Assembly (NCBI GenBank): GCA_012521615.1
Contig: JAAYMA010000096.1
Coordinates: 1-34,771, forward strand
Length of the DNA: 34,771 nucleotides
Source of the DNA: Clostridiaceae bacterium
GTDB taxonomy: Bacteria > Bacillota > Clostridia > DSM-8532
Direction: 5' to 3'
Position numbers and translations under genes: made by a program
Part shown: piece by piece, positions 16,134-22,508 of the stretch
How positions within the stretch are numbered: the stretch's first letter is position 1
How the letters are laid out: each line of letters starts with the position of its first letter
The notes under the pieces: model-generated
Databases searched by the model: none
Told to the model about the DNA's origin: nothing
The model's input: the letters and a program-made list of their open reading frames with translations, nothing else

Positions 16134-17369
16134 TTATTTATTGTCTATTTCAAAGGTTTTGCCTTCCCAGTTGCGGAAGACCGCCTTCTCAGCCCCAAGA
16201 TACATCAGGTAATTCGGCAAAATCGGAGTTTTTCCAAGTCCTCCCGGTCCGTTGACAATATATGTGGGAACCGCCATGCCTGACGTACGTCCTCTCAACG
16301 ACTCCATTATTTCCAAGCCCTCTTCGATACGAACCCAGAAATGTGACGTACCTTTAACAGTCTTCGGATGGAAAATATAGTAGGGCTTTACCCGGATTTT
16401 CAGAAGATTCTGATTTAATTTTCTCACAACATGCGGATCGTTGTTAACCCCGTTTAACAATACCATCTGATTTCCAAGAGGTATACCAGCATTTGCCAGC
16501 CGCTCGCAGGCTTCTTTTGCTTCTTTCGTAATTTCCCTCGGACTGTTGAAATGTGTGTTAACATAGACCGGATGGTATTTTTTCAGTATGTTTACCAGAT
16601 TTTCAGTGATACGCTGGGGTAGAGTCACTGGTGTTCGCGTCCCGAATCTTATAATTTCCACATGGTCGATTTCTCTCAGTGAGCTTAGTAACCTTTCTAT
16701 CATGCTGTCACTGAGCATAAAAGCGTCTCCGCCTGTAATCAACACATCACGGATCTCCTCGTTTTCCCTCACGTATTCTATCGCTTCTTTAATCTGATAC
16801 CAGGACACATTGCTGTCAGTTTCTCCAATTAACCGGCGTCTCTGACAAAAGCGGCAATACATTCCGCACACGTTTGTCACCTTTATAATCAGACGATCAG
16901 GATATCTCCTGGTCACGGAATTAACAGGAGTCCAACCTGCCTCATCCATCGGATCCAAATCTCCCGCAGGATTGAGCTCATCCGGTGACGGTACAGCTTG
17001 CCGCCTGACAGGACAGTTTAAATCATCAGGGTCTATAAGCGACAGATAATACGGCGATATTGCATAACGGTAAGTCTTTCCGACTCTTTCAATGTCAGCT
17101 AAGCTTTCAGGCGATATTCCTATAAGATCCGCAAAATCTCTTATATCGGTAAACCGGTTAGCCATCTGCCATTTGTAGTCGTTCCACTGATCTTCGGTCG
17201 CCCCCAGCCGATCCATTATTTTTTTCTTCTGGACCTTTATCCGCTCCTCATCTTCAAGGCCTGTAAGTATCCTGTCCTTACATTTAATATAATCCGTTAT
17301 CGTATCCTTCAGATGTGCAAACCTGTCGTCCCTTGTTTGATGTGTGATTTTTGCTGTTGCATTTCCCAT
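16134..17369 (-). CDS. eam: glutamate 2,3-aminomutase (radical SAM, PLP)
   Basis: The 411-residue protein is a member of the lysine 2,3-aminomutase family: radical SAM cysteines C168-x3-C172-x2-C175 (CGMYCRFC) and PLP lysine Lys380 in GPGGLGKTP. In lysine aminomutase two aspartates bind the substrate side-chain amino group (Asp293 and Asp330 of the C. subterminale enzyme). Here the equivalent positions are Lys336 and Asn373, 37 residues apart as in the family. I recall Lys332/Asn369 as the pair in the Clostridioides difficile glutamate 2,3-aminomutase. The expected reaction is L-glutamate to L-beta-glutamate, an osmolyte. A c-di-AMP riboswitch upstream agrees with an osmotic role. GGAGGTG lies 11 bases before the ATG. 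Automatic pipelines would probably label it kamA/ablA. Confidence 0.85.
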   Translation of the reverse strand: MGNATAKITHQTRDDRFAHLKDTITDYIKCKDRILTGLEDEERIKVQKKKIMDRLGATEDQWNDYKWQMANRFTDIRDFADLIGISPESLADIERVGKTYRYAISPYYLSLIDPDDLNCPVRRQAVPSPDELNPAGDLDPMDEAGWTPVNSVTRRYPDRLIIKVTNVCGMYCRFCQRRRLIGETDSNVSWYQIKEAIEYVRENEEIRDVLITGGDAFMLSDSMIERLLSSLREIDHVEIIRFGTRTPVTLPQRITENLVNILKKYHPVYVNTHFNSPREITKEAKEACERLANAGIPLGNQMVLLNGVNNDPHVVRKLNQNLLKIRVKPYYIFHPKTVKGTSHFWVRIEEGLEIMESLRGRTSGMAVPTYIVNGPGGLGKTPILPNYLMYLGAEKAVFRNWEGKTFEIDNK

Positions 17370-17508
17370 TAGATTAACAACACCTCCATAATTTATTAAA
17401 ACTTGAGACCAGATTGAATCATGCTACATAAATCTGTGTTCAGGAATTTGATGTTTGTCACTTTTAAGACTGAATTCTGTTAAGAGGCTTGTTAATGAAA
17501 CGGGGGTA

Positions 17509-17598
17509 AAACAGCAAGCCGATACTGCTTCGTGAGGCGAAGGAACTGAATAAATTCCTGGTATTGCTTATGACGGATACATTAATATATTGCTGTTT
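17509..17598 (-). other. candidate structured leader RNA between riboswitch and eam
   Basis: On the minus strand AAACAGCAA (17598-17590) pairs perfectly with TTGCTGTTT (17517-17509), enclosing 72 bases. Inside, CCG/CGG, ATAC/GTAT, GGAA/TTCC and the hairpin CTTCG-CCTCA-CGAAG can nest in order. No open frame of note runs through it. It lies after the riboswitch terminator and about 140 bases before the eam start, so it would be present in every full-length eam transcript. I do not recognise it as a known class. A small palindromic repeat is the other option. Confidence 0.4.
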
Positions 17599-17605
17599 CT
17601 TGTTC

Positions 17606-17639
17606 AAAAAAGCGGTCCACTGAATGTGAAGACCGCTTT
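17606..17639 (-). terminator. terminator of the c-di-AMP riboswitch
   Basis: On the minus strand AAAGCGGTC (17639-17631) pairs with GACCGCTTT (17617-17609), a 9-bp GC-rich stem with a 13-base loop, running straight into a T run to 17606. It lies just after the aptamer and well before the eam gene, as expected for transcription attenuation. Confidence 0.88.
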
Positions 17640-17644
17640 AAAGG

Positions 17645-17776
17645 CAAAATACTCCCTTTCCCTTCAAAGCTTCCGAGGTTAGCTGACGGATTCGGGCCGA
17701 AAGGATATTAGCCCTACCGAATTTCGTTATCCACGAAATTCCGGATTCACCCCAAAAATGGTTCCCCCGTATTCTG
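17645..17776 (-). promoter_or_regulatory. ydaO-yuaA (c-di-AMP) riboswitch aptamer
   Basis: Read on the minus strand, conserved blocks of the class appear in order: GGGGGAACC, TTTTTGGGGTGAATC, GGTAGGG, CCCGAATCCGTCAGCTAACC, then CTCGGAAGC and GAAGGGAAAGGGAG. P1 forms from CAGAATAC (17776-17769) and GTATTTTG (17652-17645) with one G-U pair. GCTTTGAAGG (17670-17661) in the aptamer's 3' part can instead pair over 10 bp with CCTTTAAAGC (17644-17635), which overlaps the terminator's first arm. That would be the antiterminator. c-di-AMP binding should release the terminator and switch the downstream aminomutase off. Class identity comes from remembered consensus; the mechanism is inferred. Confidence 0.93.
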
Positions 17777-17849
17777 TCTCGACAGAAATTCAGCCTTATA
17801 GTATTTTAGATAAAATATTTAATTGTTGATGAAGTCATTACAGTATATT

Positions 17850-17878
17850 ACTCTATCACTTTTGAGCTATATCGTCAA
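17850..17878 (-). promoter_or_regulatory. possible promoter of the riboswitch-eam transcript
   Basis: TTGACG (17878-17873) and TAGAGT (17855-17850) on the minus strand are 17 bases apart. Transcription would start about 65 bases before the aptamer. The -35 is good and the -10 matches 4 of 6. Confidence 0.4.
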
Positions 17879-17915
17879 ATCGGGGCCATTTATTTCTTAA
17901 CGGACGTACAAAGTG

Positions 17916-19130
17916 TTATAGAATATTATTGACATCCTCAGCATTTACATTGGTCATTATCAGTGGCTGGAGTTTATTGAAAGCTTTTGCAGGTTCACCG
18001 ACAAGCATATATCCAACAAAAAGCCCGTTTTGGAATACAAGTTTGGAATAGCTGTAACGTTCTTTATCAACCTTTTGAATTGTTTCATAATCAGAATTAT
18101 CCTTTTCGATAACTCCTGTATTACCAGAACAAACTACTCTTGTTCCCATGGTCGAAAGTATATAAGGAGTATCGGTTATATTGTAGACAGCATTTCCTCC
18201 CGCAGCATTTATTCCGGCAATCTTTCCCTGTCCGCTGGCTACTGACCATTGCCCGAACCATCTGCCATTAATGCTGGCTACATCCCCTGCTGCATATATG
18301 TCTTTTACGCTTGTCTCCATTTTTTCATTAACAATAATAAAGCGGTTCATACTAATACCAGTGTTCTGGAATAAAGAAATATCAGGTGCAACACCAACCG
18401 CTACAATAACAATATCAGCCTCAAGCCGTGTATCATCAGCCATGAGCACTTGTCTGACATGTCCAGTATTATCTCCTTCAAACCCTGTTACAGATTTTCC
18501 ACAGAACACTGATATCCCTAAACTCTGCACCTTGTCTCTGAATATTTCGGAGCCTTCTTCGTCCAATTGTTTGGGCAATAATCTTGGCATACCTTCTATC
18601 AATGATACTTCAATGCCCATTGAAGAGATTTTGTATGCAGCCTCAAGTCCAAGCAGCCCCCCACCGATAACAACTGCCTTTTTAGCGTCCTGAAGCCTTT
18701 TATTTATTTCTACAATATCCTCTAATGTCCATATAGTATGGATTCCAGAGAGCTCCCTCCCCTTAAACGGAGGCATGATTGGTGTACTTCCAGTAGCCAG
18801 TACCAGGCTATCATAGCTGTACCCCTTGCCATTTGCAATGATTTTCCTGGCGGTTGGATCTATTGCTGTAACTTCTGATGATGTTTCAACCCTGATTCTG
18901 TTTTTCTCAAACCATTCCTCATTGCTGATTTTAAGCGCATCATAATCTACACTTCTGCCAATGTAATCACATAAACGTAGTCTATAATACGGTAATCTAC
19001 TATCCTTTCCAAACAAGGTAATTTCTGATTCCGGGTCCTGAGCTCTGGCCGCTTTGGCCGCTGAAATTCCTGCAGCCCCGTTTCCGACAATCAGAATTTG
19101 TTTTAAACTGCCCGAATAATTAACGCTCAT
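17916..19130 (-). CDS. NAD(P)H/FAD-dependent oxidoreductase, NADH:rubredoxin reductase-like
   Basis: The 404-residue flavoprotein has an N-terminal FAD-binding fold (GNGAAG at 16-21), a central NAD(P)-binding loop (VVIGGGLLGLEAA, ~155-167) and a second FAD contact (IYAAGDVA, ~285). A C-terminal dimer domain ends the protein. MPRLLPKQLDEEGS is shared by NADH:rubredoxin oxidoreductases and the reductase part of NirB. No Fe-S or siroheme domains follow, so it is not a nitrite reductase. In clostridia such a reductase feeds rubredoxin and then the flavodiiron protein; fprA is in this window but not adjacent. I use the second ATG, eight bases after GGAGG; the first is only two bases from it. Confidence 0.83.
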   Translation of the reverse strand: MSVNYSGSLKQILIVGNGAAGISAAKAARAQDPESEITLFGKDSRLPYYRLRLCDYIGRSVDYDALKISNEEWFEKNRIRVETSSEVTAIDPTARKIIANGKGYSYDSLVLATGSTPIMPPFKGRELSGIHTIWTLEDIVEINKRLQDAKKAVVIGGGLLGLEAAYKISSMGIEVSLIEGMPRLLPKQLDEEGSEIFRDKVQSLGISVFCGKSVTGFEGDNTGHVRQVLMADDTRLEADIVIVAVGVAPDISLFQNTGISMNRFIIVNEKMETSVKDIYAAGDVASINGRWFGQWSVASGQGKIAGINAAGGNAVYNITDTPYILSTMGTRVVCSGNTGVIEKDNSDYETIQKVDKERYSYSKLVFQNGLFVGYMLVGEPAKAFNKLQPLIMTNVNAEDVNNIL

Positions 19131-19201
19131 AACCATAACCTCCGTAAAGCATTGTTTGCTACTTCATCTAATACCATTTTATCACATTTGTCCTAAGTCG
19201 C

Positions 19202-19240
19202 ATTAAAATAAATGCCAGTCCGGCAGCTCCGGTCCTGGCA
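19202..19240 (-). terminator. intrinsic terminator of the alpha/beta hydrolase gene
   Basis: On the minus strand TGCCAG (19240-19235) pairs with CTGGCA (19218-19213), with a further inner CCGG/CCGG pairing. TTTATTTTAA follows. It lies about 60 bases after the hydrolase stop. Confidence 0.75.
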
Positions 19241-19299
19241 GATACACACATCTCTATTTTACATACACAACTACACTACGGTATGACTATACTCAACTG

Positions 19300-20115
19300 T
19301 TAATATTTATTTTCTATAAACCTTACTAAGAAATCATTAAACTCTTCTTTCTGGTCATAAAACACTCCATGTCCCGAGAAGTTAAACGGTATCAGTCTGG
19401 AATTGCGGGTCATTCTATGCTGTATTTCTCCTAACTGGAAAGGAACTACTTTATCATGAATGCCATGTATTATCAATGTAGGCACATGAATAGTTTCCAT
19501 ATCAGCGAATAATACTTCGTTTATCCAAGTCTTCGCAATTGCTGCAGTTGCCCATCCCGCCGCCTGCAAACCTAACTGGAAGAACCAGTCCGAGAAGGCT
19601 TGTGAAGTATGTTTAAAGAAAAATATGTCGCCGAAATTCCGGAGCATTTGAGGACGATCATTATATGTACCTTCAATTATCTGTAATACCGTTTCCTGAT
19701 CAATACCATACGGAAAATTGGGGCGTTTGATCAAACTCGGGGCAGCTGCTGCAACAAGAACCAGCTTATTTACTCCATACCCCTTGTGGCGTTCCATATA
19801 CCTTATTGCTATTGCTCCGCCGGTAGAATGCCCAACTAAAGTAAAATCACGCAGACCTAAGGCTGCTACCACAGCTCCCACATCATCCGACAGAGTATTA
19901 TAATCATAGCCGTAAAATGGTTTATCTGACTTTCCAAAACCTCTTGTATCAATTCCAATACATCGATAACCGAGCTGGGGTAATTTATTAAACTGATATT
20001 CGAATAAATTAAGATTACCCGGCCAGCCATGTAAAAATAATATAGCCTTTTTACTTTCCGGATTTAGATCTTCAACATATATATTAACATTATTAACATT
20101 GACATAATGCCCCAT
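19300..20115 (-). CDS. alpha/beta hydrolase
   Basis: The 271-residue protein has a full alpha/beta-hydrolase catalytic set: oxyanion region HGWPG (29-33), nucleophile elbow GHSTGG with Ser97, acid Asp221 in HGIHDKVVP and His249 in FSGHGVFYD. The size and spacing resemble arylesterase, perhydrolase (cofactor-free chloroperoxidase) and lactonase-type members. The substrate cannot be told. No signal peptide is visible, so it is cytoplasmic. AGGGGAG precedes the ATG, and an intrinsic terminator follows. It lies 122 bases after the peptidoglycan glycosyltransferase gene on the same strand, with no functional link apparent. Confidence 0.88.
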   Translation of the reverse strand: MGHYVNVNNVNIYVEDLNPESKKAILFLHGWPGNLNLFEYQFNKLPQLGYRCIGIDTRGFGKSDKPFYGYDYNTLSDDVGAVVAALGLRDFTLVGHSTGGAIAIRYMERHKGYGVNKLVLVAAAAPSLIKRPNFPYGIDQETVLQIIEGTYNDRPQMLRNFGDIFFFKHTSQAFSDWFFQLGLQAAGWATAAIAKTWINEVLFADMETIHVPTLIIHGIHDKVVPFQLGEIQHRMTRNSRLIPFNFSGHGVFYDQKEEFNDFLVRFIENKY

Positions 20116-20237
20116 ATTTTCTCCCCTTAATGAATATTTGCAAAATAATTATATTCATCAGGGAATTTATTATGATGAGATATGGTGAAGCTCCGACATC
20201 CTGACTGTTTGCGTATAAATAGTGACCGTATTTTCCC

Positions 20238-20948
20238 TTAAGGTGATAAATTAAGATTTGCCATAATAGCTTGAGCTTCTTCCTCAGTTATGTAATCACA
20301 ATCCATCATTCTGGCCAGAACCTGTTGCTGTCTTTGCACAGCAAGCTGTGGATTGGCATCGGGAGAATAGATAGATGGCGCATTGGGAAGTCCCGCAAGT
20401 AATGTACACTCATAATCAGTCATTTCAGACGGAGCTTTGCCAAAATAACCCTGACTGGCATCAAAAACACCATAATAACCGCTCCCGAAATATATCGTAT
20501 TGACATATAGCTCGAGAATCTCATCTTTCTCATACTGTTTTTCTAAAGCAAATGCCATAAAGGTTTCAGCAATTTTGCGCTCCAGCTTTTTCTCCTGTGT
20601 AAAATAAAGATTTTTAGCCAGTTGCTGAGTAATAGTGCTACCTCCTTCAACCAGGCTGAAAGAGGTTAAATTTACCCACATAGCCCGTCCGATTGAAATA
20701 ATATCTATAGGACCATGATTGTAAAATCGGTGATCTTCAACTGCCACTACCGCATCCAGATAGATTTTTGGCAATTCCTGCAATGTCGTGTAGTTTTCCC
20801 GGGCATGAATGATCTGGATTTTATCTTCCAAACTACATCCCTCTAAGGCCATCTTATACATGAAATATCCTTTACCAATATAAAATGTTCCTGTTAGAAT
20901 ACAAATTACCATAGTGGCTGTGATAATTCTCAGAATCCATTTTTTCAT
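20238..20948 (-). CDS. monofunctional peptidoglycan glycosyltransferase (GT51)
   Basis: The 236-residue protein has one N-terminal membrane anchor (~6-26) and a single GT51 domain outside the cell. The catalytic motif is VEDHRFYNH (Glu71), followed by EGGSTITQQLAKNL (101-114), RKIAE (~124-128) and ILELYVNTIYFGSGYYG (144-160). The protein ends shortly after the lipid-II polymerase domain, so the transpeptidase domain of bifunctional class A penicillin-binding proteins is absent. This is the MGT/SgtA architecture rather than a truncation, since the C-terminus is complete in other monofunctional enzymes of about this length. GGGGGAGG precedes the ATG. Confidence 0.9.
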   Translation of the reverse strand: MKKWILRIITATMVICILTGTFYIGKGYFMYKMALEGCSLEDKIQIIHARENYTTLQELPKIYLDAVVAVEDHRFYNHGPIDIISIGRAMWVNLTSFSLVEGGSTITQQLAKNLYFTQEKKLERKIAETFMAFALEKQYEKDEILELYVNTIYFGSGYYGVFDASQGYFGKAPSEMTDYECTLLAGLPNAPSIYSPDANPQLAVQRQQQVLARMMDCDYITEEEAQAIMANLNLSP

Positions 20949-21271
20949 TATCTTCTTCCTCCCCCTTTTAGTTCATACTCACTCTGCAGGTATTACTACT
21001 TATCGTTTATTTCAATTTCAGCAGACTATTTTGCTCCTGTTTAATTCATATTATATCTGTTTAACGTGACGACACGGTGACTGTAAAATAACAAAAAAGT
21101 CACTTAACAAAGAAGCTATAATAGTATGCTATACCAATTTTTTCTGTCTGAAACATGATATTACTTGTAATTTCCCTGCTGCATTTGTATCATGGCAATT
21201 ACGGGAGTGGTATAATATACCTCAGAAGATGTACTATACATGATTGTATGGAATTTCATGGAGGTGTAATT
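20949..21271. other. divergent intergenic region between the GT51 gene and cutA
   Basis: This 323-bp AT-rich stretch separates two divergent genes. It contains an extended -10 for cutA (TGGTATAAT, 21208-21216), another TATAAT at 21117-21122 and a 6-bp inverted repeat GTGACT/AGTCAC around 21077-21102 of unknown meaning. No open frame here has a ribosome site. The upstream extension of the cutA frame is not used. Confidence 0.45.
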
Positions 21272-21589
21272 ATGGGCAAATATGGAATTCTTCTGACCAC
21301 ATTTGAAAATGAACAGCAAGCAAAGCCTGTAATTGATGAGATTATAAAATGTAAACTGGCAGCATGCGTACAGGAAATTAAAATAAAAAGCCATTATTCA
21401 TGGAAGGGCGAACTATGCCATGAAGATGAGGTTTTAGTATTACTTAAAACCAGAAAGGAATTATACCCTGAACTGGAGAAGAAACTCCTGGAAATCCATC
21501 CATATGATACTCCGGAAATCCTTTTTATGGACGCGGAAAAGGGAAGCGCTGCATACCTGGCATGGATAGATGAGCAAACAAAAACCTGA
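21272..21589 (+). CDS. cutA: CutA1 divalent-cation tolerance protein
   Basis: The 105-residue protein is the typical CutA length. It matches the family throughout: MGKYGILLTTFENEQQA, the KLAACVQEI strand, IKSHYSWKGELCHEDEVLVLLKT and HPYDTPEIL near the end. CutA forms very stable trimers and is linked to copper and other metal tolerance, though its biochemical role remains unclear. The frame is open for 39 codons upstream, but the ATG at 21272 has GGAGGTG five bases before it and fits the family start. The downstream gap to the convergent HAD gene holds only a GGTACCGGTACC palindrome. Confidence 0.92.
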   Translation: MGKYGILLTTFENEQQAKPVIDEIIKCKLAACVQEIKIKSHYSWKGELCHEDEVLVLLKTRKELYPELEKKLLEIHPYDTPEILFMDAEKGSAAYLAWIDEQTKT

Positions 21590-21614
21590 TACAGCTGCAA
21601 TAACAAATATTAAT

Positions 21615-21633
21615 GGTACCGGTACCTTCTTTG
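21615..21633. terminator. weak terminator-like palindrome between convergent genes
   Basis: GGTACCGGTACC (21615-21626) is a perfect 12-base palindrome between the stops of cutA and the HAD gene, followed by TTCTTTG. As RNA it gives only a short stem with a tight loop, so a terminator role is uncertain. Confidence 0.3.
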
Positions 21634-21635
21634 AA

Positions 21636-22508
21636 TTAAAGATTTAACTGTTGTTCTAAAAATTTATGAAATCTCTCTATTGATCCGCCAACTCCCATGA
21701 CGTTATCGGGTAAAAGAGTGGTCTCTCCCGAGACATCGAAAAAGTCACAGCCAGAACTTAAAGAAGTTATCATATATGCATCACTGCCAGGTACTCCCTC
21801 GGCTAAGAATCGAAACTCATCGCCCCAAAAGCAGCATTCACTGCTCGTAATACTGTTCTTTTCCACTACATGCTGCATAAAATAATTAACGTTGTCTCCT
21901 TTGGTTGTAATCCCCATTTCCAAATATTTCGCATCGGTTGTTGGAATAATATCAATATCATTTTGTTTTCCGATTTCACGTGCCAGTTCCAGAAGTCCTG
22001 CCAACCCGTCTGTGTAACCATGGATCAGTAGCAAGTCCTGCACTTTGCCAATCTCATCATTCTGAAGGTAAAGCTTATCTTCACGGTCCATGCCAACCAT
22101 TAAATCAACCTTGCAATAATTTGGTCTCGAAAATACAATATCTGTCCTGAAATTATAATGTTTCAGAAGATATTTATGAACATCGAATGCAGCCTTGTCA
22201 ATCCGCAGCCTCATTTCAATATCCGGAACTGCACCCGATAATACAATAAGCTCCCCGGAATCATTAAAGCCTAAATTGAAAGCCCCTCTGCCCAGACCGA
22301 GGTAAAGATTTTTCAGGCAATTGACAGGGATAAGGCTGTGAAGGCTGCCACCTGCTATATTTTCATATGTCGTTCCGCTAATTATGAATAGTTTAATGCC
22401 CTTATCAAGCAATGGAATCATTTTGCTGATAACGTTGTCGACAGGAGATCTGCGGTTTAATACCGCTGTACCATCCCAATCAAAGAAAATAGCTTTATAT
22501 TTTTTCAT
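21636..22508 (-). CDS. HAD-superfamily hydrolase (large-cap phosphatase type) in a GH65 operon
   Basis: The 290-residue protein has HAD motif I FFDWDGTAV (Asp10 nucleophile, Asp12 acid/base), motif II at IISGTT (Ser44), motif III Lys203 (TTKGDNVNYF) and motif IV WGDEF (Asp230, Glu231), with another Asp at 243. A long insert between motifs II and III (~80-195) points to a C2-type cap, as in Cof, sucrose-phosphate and trehalose-6-phosphate phosphatases. The usual partner of a GH65 phosphorylase is beta-phosphoglucomutase, a small C1-capped HAD. This protein takes its place in the operon, directly abutting the GH65 stop codon. It may be a sugar-phosphate phosphatase or an unusual mutase. Confidence 0.8.
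   Translation of the reverse strand: MKKYKAIFFDWDGTAVLNRRSPVDNVISKMIPLLDKGIKLFIISGTTYENIAGGSLHSLIPVNCLKNLYLGLGRGAFNLGFNDSGELIVLSGAVPDIEMRLRIDKAAFDVHKYLLKHYNFRTDIVFSRPNYCKVDLMVGMDREDKLYLQNDEIGKVQDLLLIHGYTDGLAGLLELAREIGKQNDIDIIPTTDAKYLEMGITTKGDNVNYFMQHVVEKNSITSSECCFWGDEFRFLAEGVPGSDAYMITSLSSGCDFFDVSGETTLLPDNVMGVGGSIERFHKFLEQQLNL

Noticed and set aside
16134-17369. Annotation as lysine 2,3-aminomutase (kamA/ablA)
   Set aside because: The two substrate-binding Asp positions are Lys336 and Asn373, the glutamate-enzyme pair, and no ablB-like acetyltransferase is adjacent.
17916-19130. Nitrite reductase large subunit (NirB)
   Set aside because: Only the FAD/NAD reductase part is present. The siroheme and 4Fe-4S domains are absent at 404 residues.
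21636-22508. Annotation of the HAD gene as beta-phosphoglucomutase by operon context
   Set aside because: The long insert between motifs II and III indicates a large C2-type cap rather than the small C1 cap of beta-phosphoglucomutase. Context alone is not enough.
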